NCBI GenBank assembly: GCA_951394405.1
Contig: OX596334.1
Span: 2,294,001-2,358,000 of the forward strand
Origin: Coprinellus micaceus
Taxonomy: Eukaryota > Basidiomycota > Agaricomycetes > Agaricales > Psathyrellaceae
Direction: 5' to 3'
DNA: 64,000 nucleotides
Part shown: in pieces, positions 23,003 through 35,237 of the stretch
Layout of the letters: each line of letters starts with the position of its first letter
Numbering within the stretch: position 1 is the stretch's first letter
The notes under the pieces: generated by a model
Seen by the model: only the letters and a program-made list of their open reading frames with translations
The model's database searches: none
Told to the model about the DNA's origin: nothing
Made by a program: the position numbers and the translations under genes

Positions 23003-23388
23003 TTAGTGGCTCAGCTGGCAGGCGCCAGGCTTGCAGCGGCAACTACGAGAAAGGAGGAATGTGTGAGCCTGAGTGCACTAACTTCTCACGAGGCGCTGTA
23101 CATACAGATGGTCGGTCTTGGTATCCGACGGCTGCTGCTGCCACTGGCCCTGCTGCTGCTGACCCTGTCCGGCGCTGCCGCAACCGCAGCTAAACGAAGC
23201 AACCCGGGAGCAGTGAATTCCCCGCTCCTCCCTTCTCATAGAAAAGAAGGCTCACCGTTCACCGCAGGAACAATTATCGCCGCAAGGGCAATTAGCCTGG
23301 CTGCACTTGTACGAGACGGGGATCGTGAATGTTTGATAAACCTGAAAGTCACATCAGAGCTTTGCTGGGGTAAGTACAAGGCATTGTA
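23003..23388 (-). CDS. Metallothionein 2, divergent; start exon unresolved
   Basis: Cryptic Cys-rich gene found by reading the minus strand. Exon 23341-23256 encodes VYQTFTIPVSYKCSQANCP then CGDNCSCGE. Exon 23189-23106 encodes RCGCGSAGQGQQQQGQWQQQ plus a short polar linker. Exon 23042-23003 encodes CRCKPGACQLSH and a TAA. Junction phases agree (CG+C, CT+T), and intron positions match metallothionein 1, which has PVS before its first Cys and CQCKPGEC near its end. It has ten Cys against 14, having lost the central Cys group and the last Cys, with a Gln-rich linker instead. An ATG sits at 23388-23386, where metallothionein 1 would place its lone start exon, but I could not find a GT-AG intron joining it in frame. 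So the gene is either a pseudogene, uses an unrecognised start, or has a non-canonical first intron. Confidence 0.7.
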
Positions 23389-26300
23389 AAGGCATATAAG
23401 GCTCGTCATTTGTTCCAGGTCTCTCAGACTGCTAGTTAGTCTGATAAATGGTTATATTCTCTGGGTATACCTGGTAGCGGCATTCTTCTTGTCACTGGCT
23501 TGATTATCCGATGACAATCATCATATCCCCCCCTTGCACAATTGACGAGGGGTGAGGCTGGATTCTGAGAAAAGTCTTCAGCAAGCCAAAGGCACAGCAT
23601 TATAGTAAGCGGACTGACGTGCCTCCCGTAAGACGTCATGATAACTGCTGAACATGCCCAACCCATGTGCGAACCTCCCGCCTCAACCAAATAATGCCCG
23701 GCTTGTGGCGGCGGGACGCAACTAAGGACCAACGAAGCGGTCATAGGTGAGAGAGCTCGCTCTGTACTGATAGTATCATTCCCTCGAGAGAAGGGTTCAC
23801 TGTCTGCCTAATGTACCCGGACAGAGGGAGAGTAGGCCCGCTAGCAAGGGAATCAATCCGGCCGGACACTGACCTTTCTAATCCGTCGGCTTCCAAAGTG
23901 CTTTGAAGCGAGTAGTGCACAAGGTCATGCTGCGATGAGGCGGGTTAAACGCGTTTCTCAACGCTTTATCAAGACATGCACCAACCATGTAACCGGCCAC
24001 AGAAGATATTAACTTTACGCAACGTTCATGGCAGTCGATCTCAAAGGGGAACTTGAGGATGCTCCATGGCGGCTCAGTAAGGTGCCTGATGCGGACCCGA
24101 ACCTCCGTCTGGGCGCGCTGCCTGCCAACTAACCTCGTGCAAAAATACCTGGTGGGTAACCTCTGAGTGCGGATTGCGATTGTGGGGCACAGGCATTGTT
24201 AGAAAGGAACGGCGATTTTCTTGAAACACAGTGCTATGAGAAAGGATCTTCGGACTGCTGTAGGACGGACAGCACATGTGGCCAGGTAATATGTAGGACC
24301 GCTTATGCATGTATCGTGTGTGCGTATTCCTGAACCAATTGCGGGAGGGTGGAGAGCTAGCCAAGGGTGCGAGCGAGTTCCGGTCACCCACACGCCTTTA
24401 CTATGCGAACGGCTGTCTGGAATCACTCCTCACCCCCATTCCCCCGGTTTGCAGCACAGTGAGGGCCAAGGAAAGAACGGGTAAGCGTAGCCCGACCCAC
24501 TTTGAGGAGGGATAGAAGCCGTCTTTCCGTTTACGCCGTCAAAGGCTTCGTGTTGGCCGTCAGGGCGAGGCTACTCTCTCAAGTTCGATGAGGAATCGTA
24601 CATCTGTCTATGCCGACGCATAGTGGATCCTCGCTACGCATTTCAGAAGGCGATTAAATCGAGGCTTGGCTCCTTCTGTTGCAACATTCATCCCAACCTG
24701 GCGTGAATGATCCTTTTCTTGATGTTTCGTAATCTCCCAGCATTAACAGGGCTATCACAATGGTAGACATGACAGTTCTGGTGGACATCTGGCAGAGTCT
24801 CAAAATAGTGACTTCTACAAAACTGGTCAATCTACGTGCTATTCTCAGGCATGCCAAATTGGGGCTTGTGTCAAGGATAATCAACTACTTGATCCAAGGG
24901 AACACTCGGTATTCTGTCCCGTCCCGGAGCAAGATCGAGCAAGCGGGGGGCGGGTTAAAACGATACACATTCAAGCCATCACGCCTCCTCGAGCAATCCC
25001 CGACCAAAAAAATCAGCGCTTATACCTCCCTTCACTGCAACAACCAAGATCAGACCGCCTTGAAGCCGAGCCAAACAGGGATTCGTAATGGGTCTGCTCT
25101 CAGGGATTGAGGGGTAGGCTTGACTCGGATGCGGGTGCTCTCGAGCGCGATCGCTGACTCGGAAACATCGCAAGTCTACTCCTCTCTTTGACCACTGACA
25201 CCACGCTCACCGCGTGTTTTGGCACCAGGAATCTGCCAATCAAACGCTTCGTAGGAACTCGAGGACGCATGCTATCTGGCCCCGCTGCTAATCGGTCGGC
25301 AAGATATCCGACGGGAGCAGACAGGCGGCGGGCACCCTAACGAATTACCGGTTACCTCTAGGGTCCATCGACTTAAACCCCGATGTGCGACCGTATAGAG
25401 AAAAGGTACATACTTTCCCCTCAAATGGACCTCCACGTGGATAGAGCGCATGGTGATGCAGTTCCTAATTCACGATCATCGACTGGCGGAACTCGCGACC
25501 GCAACACACAACGCGCACACAAGCTCCTCCCCACCCAGCATTATCACCGTTATCTCAATGTGGGGGACAAACCATGCGTGCATCTGGGGTGCTTGAACAT
25601 CCATTGAAAGTCGCACTTCAAACAATGCAGCGACGAAAAATAATACTTAGGGCAGCGTCATAGCACTCAGGGAACTGGACAAATTTATATTGCATGGGTA
25701 GCGAAACATCGCCGAGAGACAAGTAAATGCTCGGAGTGGACACAAGTCGCAGTATGTAAACCAGGCATGGAACAGCAGAGAACTAGTACGAGGGGGTTGA
25801 AGTTCGGGTGGGAAAGGATGGCGAATAGGGACACGGGCAGCTTAGGGAACGAGATCTAGACGACTGGCTACAATGCAGAACAGAACGATAGCTGGTGGGC
25901 AGGATTGCACGTGCCGAAGGTCAAAAATGGAACTCAAGGATGTCGGGATAGGCAGGGTTGACTGGTACAGAAGTCGGTTAAGATGTCCAGACTACAGACG
26001 GAGTGATCAATTTCAAGATCATGGGTATTCAATCTGGACTAACCTTGCAATGGATGGTTGCGTGCTTTGGTGAAGATGGGTACTAGCGCGTCGTCGAATG
26101 AACAGGTGGGGAGCCGAGGTGTCATCGTCAAGGGGAAGCAGAGAAATTCTCACCTAATACCCCGCGCGTCGACACCGATTTCATCGTCCCGAGGAAAGCA
26201 GGGTCTTGTGTAGACTTGGAGTGTAGTAGTGTACGGCAGAAGCGGAGGTGGAGAAGCTAGGTTGAAAGAACGGCGTGAAGACGAGCTGATACTATCGCGT

Positions 26301-27045
26301 GCGTACGCCCCTGCGTATACGGTCAAACTTTGAAGACGAGGTAAATCAGTCGGGAGAGCGAATGAATCGAGGCTTATTGCGGCGGCGTGATACACGAGAC
26401 AGCCAGCGAAAGGCAACAGGTCCAAGTTCCTTGCGAACTGTGAAAGGGGATGATTAGTGGAGTGATAATTTACTCCGTTATTGAGAGACACACACAGCTT
26501 AGGGACCCCGAGGCCGTTCGTTGGAAGCGAGGTCTTCAGCCATGATTCTGGGCAGACGCATTGGAAAGCGAGGGTTCAGCAGAGGAGGCTGCGGCACATG
26601 AGGGAGAGTGGGAAAGAAGCGGTGACGTGGTGATGTCAACCCAAAGCCTGTTATAAAGGAATTTCGATCTCCGCTTAAACGCGTGCCGACTTCCCTGCCA
26701 CGCTCTGTTAGCTGGTCACGCCTGCGGGAACCGGGTTTTCCAAGGCATCATCCTCCTGGTTGTACACCAGCTACAGAGGATTAATCGTGACGACGACACC
26801 TTTTCAAGAGGGGTGAACTTCCCCGATCTGCATCGATCACCGTTAGACGCGCACTCACGAGAACAGAAAACTGGTAAGTTAGAACCAAACTATGTCTAGG
26901 GGTATACATGGATCTAAGATACCGGCGGCCAAGGGCACTCTAGAAGTCTAAGGGAAATTGTCGGGAAGGTATGGGCAAAAGGAGGATCGGAAGCGATTTA
27001 GATGAGTGATGAAAGCCTTTAGGTAGTAAGAGGGGAATGTTCTAT
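23389..27045. other. Gene-poor region
   Basis: About 3.65 kb with no supportable gene. Frames are short (at most about 127 codons), overlap on both strands and lack domains. The longest isolated one is minus 26150-26491 (113 codons), unsupported. No terminal inverted repeats or long direct repeats were noticed. Confidence 0.45.
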
Positions 27046-28452
27046 CTAGGCGGTGTTGCTGATCTCGGTCCAGGATGGGAGCTCATAGGAGTCATCAAGC
27101 TCAGACGGAACACCTTCAGACTCTGTGTCTACCAGAACCTGATCATCGTCGTCCGCAAGGTAACCGTCCGACCCAGAAACTGATCCAGGGTCTTCTCCTT
27201 CCGTGGTCGTGCTCGCACTTCGAGGAAAGGAGATACTGGAAGTGGGCGCCTCCTCGGGCTCGTCTCCAACCAGCACGCCCAGAAACTCCAAGTCTCCAAA
27301 GACATCGTATCCTTCGTCACACCCAAACTCGAGTGTTTCGGTCGGCGTGGGGCTGGAAAGCGAGGTACTGGTGCCCCGCAGTCCGATGGGTGCTGGGCTG
27401 GGCGTCTCTGGATTGGCCCGTTCGTAAGGGAGACCCCTGAAACGCTTTGCTCCACACTTGTGGTTAAGAGCAAAGTTCTTCCGGAGCGTGACATTCTTGC
27501 ACACAATGCATTGAACGAATGTTGCCCAGAACCTTTCTTCGGACATTCCGACCAAGATTTCGTTCATGAGGGAGTCCCTGACCCTGTCCATAAGGGACGG
27601 GTGTATCTTCTCCAGCCCTAAGACGAGGTAAGCAGGATCGCAGATTCAGAAAGCAAAATACAGCGTACTCCTTCCATTCCCTCGCACAACGACATCCGTC
27701 ATGAGCTGGAACAGGCCGTCTCCGCGTCGCAGCGACTGGTCAATGTCATGGATGCTGGCGAGCTCCTGCGGCTCAAGGGGCGATTCTATTGATTTCGAGT
27801 CAGTATCGGAGAACTTTACTGGTGTCGGGGAGGTGGAGACGAAACTCACCGCGACGGCGGCACATCTGGAGCCTAAGATGTATCAAGGGGAAAAAACGCT
27901 CGAGGGCGACTGGGAGAAACAATCCGGTGAGCACCACAGTATTTGTACAACAAAATTGGATGAATACTGACTGAAGAATCCGCAGCGCTTCTTAGCACAA
28001 GCCGCAACGTATTCGCCGTTCAGAATCGATTGATTTCTATCCGAGTCCCCAGTGACCGTCTCTACTATCGCAATCCTGGACTCGGTGTACTTGGTGCCTT
28101 CAAGGAGGGCACACAAGCAAGATGGAGCCCTAAATCGATGGGTACGGCGGAAGGACTCCAGCTCGCTGGGAGGGACTCTTTGCTGGATTTCAGTATTGTA
28201 TGGCCTAGGTTGATGATGCACGACGAATTAGAACTGTTGTAAAACTGGTGCAAGAGAGGCTCACCATGACCACTCCGAGAGCGACTGAGTGATCCAGTTG
28301 AAGTGTAGCGGAACGGGACGACTCTGGGTCGGGGTACGAACGTGGTTTGCTTCGATTTGTCGAATGAAATGGGCGGTCATTATCCTGGGGTCCGCTGTCT
28401 GAATACTCGGCGGGACGCGCCCAACAGGAAGATTGGTGCGGATGGGAGGCAT
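27046..28452 (-). CDS. Agaricomycete orphan protein with a Cys-containing core
   Basis: Multi-exon gene of unknown function. It starts at 28452 (MPPIRTNLPVGRVPPSIQTA). A 60-nt intron (donor GTGAGC, acceptor CCTAG) joins SLSEWSW to PYNTEIQQRVPPSELESF. The next exon encodes FRAPSCLCALLEGTKYTES and YVAACAKKRCGFF. Splicing around 27960-27840 is unresolved. A further exon has LEPQELASIHDIDQSLRR and LFQLMTDVVVRGNGR, then an intron with donor GTACGC and acceptor TCTTAG. The last exon has LEKIHPSLMDRVRDSLMNEI, WATFVQCIVCKNVTLRKNF and LNHKCGAKRF, with an acidic, Ser-rich disordered tail ending at 27046. The CIVCK...HKC spacing could bind metal. I recognise the core as recurrent in mushroom genomes but cannot name a domain. 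The gene is real by codon pattern; the model is partial. Confidence 0.62.
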
Positions 28453-30335
28453 GAGAGAATAGATGCTCGAGGTCAGGGAAGTGACCGAAGTATTGTGGGC
28501 TGTGAGATGCCTTTTCAGTGACGATAAAGCTCAGTATATATACTGGCTACTTCCCGAAGCGCCTGCCTTGACGGATCCAAGCCGAACTTGCACTTGTCAT
28601 TGGTTCAACGCGAATCGTGCGGGAGCCGCGTTCCTGCGGCGACTCCTCACCGGTAATGGGAGTTTGCCGCTACCATACGGAGCGGTAGTCAGGGAAATAG
28701 GAGGCAAAATTGTCTAGGAGCTACTTTCTCTTGGTAAGATTGAACGCACGATCAGCTCGGGACCTTCGAACATGCTCGAACACGGGTGTTTCCAGTGACA
28801 TTGGCGTCCGTACAATAAGTTGTCAGGCACGAACGAACCTCACACTGTTCGTCAGTCAGTTTATTTCTACTCAACGGGGACAACTTTGAAGCATTGCGCC
28901 AACAGGCAGGGGAAACTGTGCTTCGTACCCTGGTTACCAGAGCCGAACTGACAGGCCTGCGACCCCTAGAACCCGACACCCACTTTCTTAAACAGATTTT
29001 TGAGGAGAAGGGTAGATATTTACTTCCTCAATATTCTTCTGACCACCTTTTGGTACCAATGATGCTGCATTCATCCCCACACCATGCGGGCGAGCGTTGG
29101 GCGGCTGGGAGACTGCCGTTTAGCGCCCGTTCCTGTTATGGCAACCGGTTCACTAAAGGGCCCGGACTGTGGTATGTTTCTTGAAAGTGGCGCTCTCCGA
29201 CCCTGACATTCAAATCGTCGGAGGTACGTGTTGCCAACTTACGGCTCTGACAACTAATATGATTTGATCCATCGTCCCCGGAGGATATTACTTACGTCTA
29301 GTACTCGTTTTCAGCATGTTGCTATGGCACACCTGGGACCACCCCGGTTCGAGGAACATGGCGATCGAGTTGTAAATTGATCGTCGAGAGCGGTCCGTAC
29401 ACTCCTGGGCCACCAGTGCTCACTGGCTACCTTCGGGCTTTCATATTACTCGAGGGAGACATAAGGTACTGGTTTGTGGGAAGAGCAATAAAGGCGAGGC
29501 TCCGAGTCTCTGACAGAATATTTGGAGACTATTATCCCGCCCAATTCGTGGGGGCGCGCGACATGCCTGACAGATATCGCCACGCCGCGGCGGTGTGGGC
29601 AAGGGGATCCGAGTCACTGGCAAGGTTGCCATTTCATAGAATTAGTATCCAGGAACACCCTTTCAGTTCCAAAAATTTCAGCCTATGCTCCGAATAGTTT
29701 TCACTTGGTACGCGATAAGTAACGCAGGTGCTGCATGGCCCAGACGATCGGGTTGCTAACCGAAACGCCGAAATTCGCGCTGAGGATTCGAGGAACGCCT
29801 TCAGTCCAAATTACCCCAAGAGTGCACCTGTAATGGCGCCAGGGCCGCCTCACTCCGGGGCTCGATCACGATACTTTGACTCCGGCGTACCCGCCAGGTT
29901 AGTAAGGCTACATGGGCCAAATATCAGGCTGGTTATCCGGCAGCAGTCAATAATGGGCACCCCCACCCCACTACCGGTGTCTTGCGAATACACCGATGCG
30001 AGCACACCCTAAGTCCATTCGTTTAGTTGAAACCTAGCGGCCATGCCGGTCCTTACACTCCGATCACCGCACGCTGCTTGGATGCACACATACCCCTTGT
30101 CGACTTTGTCGATTGAACTTTGCTCGCCTTCAACAGGCTCAGGCTAGAAGTACCCCACCTCACCAAATGGCTTCAATGTCGAGAGCGATGATAAGGATGG
30201 AGTCAAAGCACCGGCAAGTAGCGGTAGATATTAATTTAAATCTGGTACTCGTAAAGTATACTATCTAAAAGAAAGTTCACTCAAACAATTGGACTGATAC
30301 GTGAGGGCCCCCGGGTTGGAAAGGTAGGCACAAGT
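28453..30335. other. Gene-poor region
   Basis: About 1.9 kb. Frames on both strands (for example plus 29377-29697 and plus 28894-29184) lack domains, signal peptides and splice partners. Nothing else was noticed. Confidence 0.45.
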
Positions 30336-31745
30336 CTATTCACGGTCACGGTCACTTTCACTGGAGGCTCCAGTATCTCCAGTATTCTGCGGGTCGCTCG
30401 GCTCAGGTTCTGCTTCCCATCCGCTGCTATTCCACAACCCAGCTTTTATAAGTCGCCTCCGTTCCTTGATCTTCGAGATAACAGATTCTTCGTGCATGGT
30501 GCGTGCTGCGCTCACGTACGTTGGGAAGATCTGCCTGCAGAGAGAGCTTTGATGTTAGAACATAGGTTCAACTTGTTCGTAACGTGATGCTGTATGGCAG
30601 CCCGAAGCGTGCAAGCAGCATCAGAAGGAGAGAAGTGCGGCAAAAGGGGGGTAGGGTGATAGATCGTTGAGAATACGCACTGGTTCCACCACTTCAGGAG
30701 GTCTGCAGTCTCTACGTGCTCGTCAGGGTCTTCGAGTAACTCGATTACGAGGTTATAGAAGTGTTCCGAGTCGGTAATAAGGTCGGTGCGCGAAAAGGTG
30801 CCTTGGGCGGAAAGTGCGAAACGAACCTATTGTCGAGAAACTGGTAAGGCCGCAGCATTCTTCTAGAAGACGAGATAGACGTTACCTGAGTCGCGATGTA
30901 GGCGATGGAGGGAATAGTCACACTCTCCATGCCGTGAATTCTAGCGTTGGAGGATCGAGTGGCCTTGCTTGCCCCACCAGTCACGGAGCTCGGAGACGTA
31001 AAGACGTGTTTAAACGCCTAAAAGTATGTGTTACCCGGTGATAGATGGTAGAGGCGATACGAGTAGGTATGACATACCTTTACGAGCAGAGAGCTACGGA
31101 ACAAACCCTCCCAAGGGTCGTTCGGGTTGTACCGGAAACCTTTCAACAGAAATCGGGGCCAAAGATCTCCTGCAGGGACTAAATGACCGCTCTGGAGTTC
31201 TCGCCGAATTCTGCAACAAATTTAATAATTTGATAGTGGGACAGCGGCAGCGGCACTTACTTGGGGTCCTTCCAGTCGAGGTTGACAGGGCAAAGGAGCT
31301 CTCCTGTGCGGTCATGGTGAAATCCCCGGTCCGTCTTGACGTTTCGCTGGATGGGAGGATTAAGAACCTGCCTGTGTGGTGTAATCCAGTCCACAATCGC
31401 GGACTTCATTGACTTAGTGTCATCCGAACGCGCCGAGTTTACGCCTTTCGTGATCTTCGAGCGGGGTTTGGAGTCAAGCATGCGATATAAACGGTTGACC
31501 CCACTCACCATCGTCGAAACGTAGATCAAATCTTCTTCGGTCCCGGTGTTGAGACGCTCCTCGAGCCCTGGGGAGAGGGACAGCAGGGTGGTGTATAGAC
31601 GATGCTCAGAGAGCTCGCTGAATCGTGAAAGGTAGCGGTGGAGCATTATACAAGGCCGCGCAGGTAGTAGGGAGATCACGGCATACCTAGGCGAAAGGTC
31701 TTCCTCCATAACACGGCCGAGCTCTAATTGCATTGTTCTCGCCAA
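30336..31745 (-). CDS. DUF6698 family protein
   Basis: Member of an expanded basidiomycete family of unknown function. The 5' exon contains MQLELGRVMEEDLSPR. After an intron comes LHRYLSRFSELSEHRLYTTL, SLSPGLEERLN and a long central exon with VDWITPHRQVLNPPIQRNVK and RGFHHDRTGELLCPVNLDW, the DUF6698 hallmark. Later exons give LVPAGDLWPRFLLKGFRY, NPNDPWEGLFRSSLLVK, AFKHVFTSPSSV, KATRSSNARIHGMESVT, SIAYIATQ, VRFALSAQGTFSRTDLITD, FYNLVIELLEDP and LLKWWNQ. An acidic tail (SSESDRDRE) ends at TAG 30336-30338. Exons are short with GT-AG introns. The true ATG is uncertain and may lie upstream near 31812. Family members often sit near transposons; no activity is known. Confidence 0.8.
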
Positions 31746-31812
31746 GCCGTTCGTGAGTAAGGTCTGGATTCTGCAGAAGGTCCGGACGGTCCTGCCATAG
31801 TGTCGACCATGG

Positions 31813-33217
31813 CCAACAAGGGGGTCCGTTTTCCCACTGCAAAGCGTGGTCGTGAAAGCGAACGAAGGGGATTCAGTACGGCGTCACAACGGACAAGGAG
31901 TATTGGTATCGCTCACTGTTTTTGCGGTGGTCCCCACGAAAGGGCAGAAGACGCAGGGCGCTTTCCGTTACCGTTTGGCGTAGCGTCGGCCTCACTGGGT
32001 CTTCTGTTCTCCTTTCCAGCTGTTGCAGGGCCAGTCATGCTGAACAGACAGAAGTTCGAGATAACGCGGTGTCACCACAAGGTGGTAAGAGGTAAAGATG
32101 GATGCGGGACAAGCAAGGACCGGGAAGGGGGACTTTGCGAATTCTTCAACTTGAGATTGTTGATGTTTGGTTTCATATCTACTGGATAGCTCGACGGGGA
32201 AAGCACTGAGGCGGGAACAGTGCTCATCCAGTGCGGGCCCGGAGCACCGGTGGACTTAGCCTGAGAGCATTGGTGAGAGTCAGCGGACCGTCGTCGAGGG
32301 CCGAGCTACACCCAAGGCATCACTGCAGAGTCAATCGAATGCGGTTAGAGCAAGACCAAATCGTCGGACCAGTCCCACAGCACCTAGTAACGGCGTGCCT
32401 GTACGGAAATTTCAGGTTGCCTGCCAGGCTCTTCCCGTCGCAAAAGGGTCGCTAGCTGAGTAGTTCAGGTCACTGAGCTCCCAAACATGTCAACAAATTG
32501 AACAAGCAGAAACGGTGTCGCCATGGCACATGAGTCCGCCTTGGTGATTTCCCAATCACCTCCATGTGAAGTCAAAACTTCCACTGGCCGAAGTTCAGTC
32601 CGAAACGACGCTCACCTCGAGGTAAATCGAATTGATGCACGGCACAATCGACGCCATTGGAATGTCTGCCCCCTCACTGGAGTCGAGTCAAGGGAGTGAA
32701 ACAAATTTTGTGCGCCCTTCAACACGGGCCCAATCCCAGTAAAGTGTGAGGGGCTAGGCCGAGTACGTCTCCGCCGTTTCAAGTGGCTGGTGTTCGGGTA
32801 ATCGAGGTTGATCCGTGTCAGCGCTTAACCCTGAGCGCTTACCCCAGAAGTGAGAATCACCGACTGCACCGGGTGTTGTGTGGAAGTTGCGTAACAACGG
32901 TCCTCTATCATTTACCCTGGCGATACGGTGTTTGTTGGTAATTAGCAGTGGTAGAGTTCCTGGCTCGGACCTGGTGACCGCAAACCGGTCGCGAGGCCGA
33001 ATGACGCTGACAGTCATACGGGTAGCTAGCGAATAGCGGCGACGTACCTCCATAAGTTTTTGAATAGCTAGACGGACTTCACCTCAGAGCGCGAAGTCGA
33101 GGTTGTCGTTGGGGTGAGGTGATGAGAAACCTCAGAGCGAACCCTAGTGAGTACGGCACAATCGCGATCGCCGATGAGGGCTGCCAGATACCACCACTAA
33201 TACCCGATTATTTCACC
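31813..33217. other. Gene-poor region
   Basis: It contains the likely upstream part of the DUF6698 gene and the promoter of the coiled-coil gene. The plus frame 31800-32189 is Arg/Gly-rich, antisense to that upstream part, and unsupported. Confidence 0.4.
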
Positions 33218-33224
33218 TATATAT
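33218..33224 (+). promoter_or_regulatory. Possible TATA box of the coiled-coil gene
   Basis: TATATAT followed by a CT-rich stretch and the ATG at 33375. The distance of about 150 nt would allow a normal leader. Confidence 0.4.
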
Positions 33225-33374
33225 TGTGGGCCCCTACCTCCCAATCTCTCCATCCGCTCACACCCATCGCTTGAGTTCTCCAGGACGCCCGACACGGCAA
33301 TTCAGCAACACGTCTCACCCATCCGCTCAGTCTATCGACCCCCGCACGCACCACCGAGCAACTCGAACATCGCC

Positions 33375-34362
33375 ATGCCAAAGGACTGCACCGTCACCAC
33401 GGCTGGTTCAATCTCGGCCGCTGCAGAGCTCCATCCTAGTGTTGCGACTAGAGCGGTAATTTGGCCAGTGAGTATCGCTTGAAAGTCAGATTAGTTCCAT
33501 GTTTGGGCTGACAGACGTATCTCAACAGCCTGCTCGGCGAACCTCAGTTGTTGGCATCCCATCGCGCCTGAGATATGGCTTCGTACCTAGCTCCTACATG
33601 CCATTGTTGAGCTCGAATGGTAGGGCGTCAATATGTACCTATTATCCGACCCTTTGCGGACTGATTATTCGCAGGGGTTGGGCCAGCTGTCAAGGTCGAG
33701 GAGGTGCCCAAACATGCAGCTACCAAATCTGCAGCTACGTCCCGGGTACGTCCAAAGTTACGCGCAGGCGCGCAATCCGGCCAATTACATTCTCGTGGTG
33801 AGTCAGACTGCTGGAGTCGAGATCTGGTTTTACTGAACTGACCATTTCAGACCAACACGAGCTTGAGGAGACCGCCTTGGCGGGGCCTTCTCTCAGTGTC
33901 CCTGGCGACACGCTTCTCGATCGCGGAGAGGGTCGTCGCCCTGAGCCAACCGAAGGGGGGAATCCAGTCAGAGAGGTGGAAGCTCTGGAGGGCAGGTTCA
34001 GGTTGGAGAATGCAATTGAAGCCATCGACACTCTCAATGACCGTATCGACATGATGGAGCGCACGGAACAACGGCTCAAGAAGCAGCTCAAGGAGGAGAG
34101 GGAACGCCTGAAGAACTCTAAGGCAGGTGCCGAGAGTGTGTTGCATCTCCTGGTGTTGGCCGAGGAAAAGATAGCTGAGGCTGAGGACCAAGTCACGGCA
34201 CTGAAGGAACACGTGGATCGTTACCGCAGATGGTGGTTGACCGAGTATTATTCCTTGAAGGTTTTGGTCACCAAACTGTCTCACACCGAAAGGGTTGACG
34301 TTTATCACCTCATGGAATCGGCTCATGCCCGTTTCGAGACCTTTTCCAATACGGGGCTTTGA
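33375..34362 (+). CDS. Coiled-coil protein of unknown function (model partial)
   Basis: The last exon, from about 33851 to TGA at 34360-34362, is clearly coding. It has HELEETALAGPSLSVPGD, then a long heptad-like segment with AIEAIDTLNDRIDMMERTEQ, RLKKQLKEERERLKNSK and AEEKIAEAEDQVTALKEH, and ends in RYRRWWLTEYYSLKVLVTKL and YHLMESAHARFETF. Charged residues alternate with Leu/Ile/Met as in a coiled coil. Candidate upstream exons start at 33375 (MPKDCTVTTAG...) with a strong GTGAGT donor after VIWP. The middle exons between 33530 and 33800 do not join the last exon in frame under the splice sites I can see, so the 5' part is tentative. Function unknown. Confidence 0.45.
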
Positions 34363-34740
34363 TACTCGACACTTCTGTGATCAGTGGGTTAGGCTATCAT
34401 TTCCTACCAGTACCTGATAGGCCTGATAATACCTGTCACACGAGCCAATAGGAGTTCAAAGTCATCAAAGTCGTATATATTGTGAGGGTATATTGTGATA
34501 GTAGAAGCGGAGGGGATGGAATAATGTGGTTGGAATTAGTGGTACACAATGCGTAATGATGCTAGACCCGGGGTATACTAGAGATGCACATTTAAAGGGA
34601 CGTCGTTGAAAAGGAATGGTGTATATAATCAAAAGGCAGAGGCAGCGACTGCAGTCTGAAGGGGTACGGAGTAGGCTGTTGCAGGAAAGCACTGAGGAGG
34701 GGAGTTCGAAGATGATGCGGAGGCATTGGAGCGTCCTGGT
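34363..34740. other. Convergent intergenic spacer
   Basis: Between a plus-strand and a minus-strand gene, so it should hold both 3' ends. AT-richer than its surroundings, with no gene seen. Confidence 0.5.
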
Positions 34741-35181
34741 CTATGTATGGTTCGGCCTGGGGGTATTTGAATTCACTGGGAAGTATTTCAGAAAGGGAAA
34801 CATACCAGGCAAGTCAGCATCCCAATACCACATAGCGACGAATAAATCGACGAGGTCTTTCGTCTGGTCGTCAAGGTCGCCGTTGTTATACTGTCGCCAA
34901 ACTTGATCCACCATAGTCGTCGCTTCTGCGAATGCGGACTGGTTGCATTGGTTCTGAGGATCCATTTCAGCGAGACGCCGAGCATACTCGAAGGCCCTGA
35001 TGATTTGGACGACTCGTTTGAAGGGCGACCGATTCCGAGGCGAGCTGGGGGAAGGGGAGGCGTCTGCAGGCCGCTTCCGAGGCGAGCCGGGGGAAGGGGA
35101 GGCGTCTGCAGGCCGCCCTTCTCGAGGGGAACGCCAGGTGCCGTTGTCGCGGCCGTAGGTCCGTGATGCTCTAAAGGGCAA
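34741..35181 (-). CDS. Hypothetical protein with a duplicated PADASPSP peptide
   Basis: A frame of about 146 codons ending at 34741. The N-terminal part is basic and Pro/Ser-rich and contains two near-identical 14-residue units (RPADASPSPGSPRK and RPADASPSPSSPRN). The C-terminal part looks folded: FKRVVQIIRAFEYARRLAEM, FAEATTMVDQVWRQYNNGD, KDLVDLFVAMWYWD and GMFPFLKYFPVNS. No Met lies at the frame's 5' end (position 35181 is TTG). A short first exon with ATGAAAG and a GTAAGA donor near 35237 is tempting but joins a different frame, so the start is unresolved. I do not recognise a family. Confidence 0.5.
   Translation of the reverse strand: MPFRASRTYGRDNGTWRSPREGRPADASPSPGSPRKRPADASPSPSSPRNRSPFKRVVQIIRAFEYARRLAEMDPQNQCNQSAFAEATTMVDQVWRQYNNGDLDDQTKDLVDLFVAMWYWDADLPGMFPFLKYFPVNSNTPRPNHT
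35033..35116. repeat. 42-nt tandem duplication inside a coding region
   Basis: Two head-to-tail copies, 35033-35074 and 35075-35116, differ at one base. The period is 14 codons, so the minus-strand frame is preserved. Confidence 0.9.
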
Positions 35182-35237
35182 GTAAGCACCTCAAAGAGTC
35201 ACCCCATGACTTTGAGAGAGAGAGATCTTACCTTTCA

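Noticed and set aside
23006..23389. 127-codon plus-strand frame with a Leu-rich segment
   Set aside because: The Leu run is the antisense of the Gln-rich linker of the minus-strand metallothionein.
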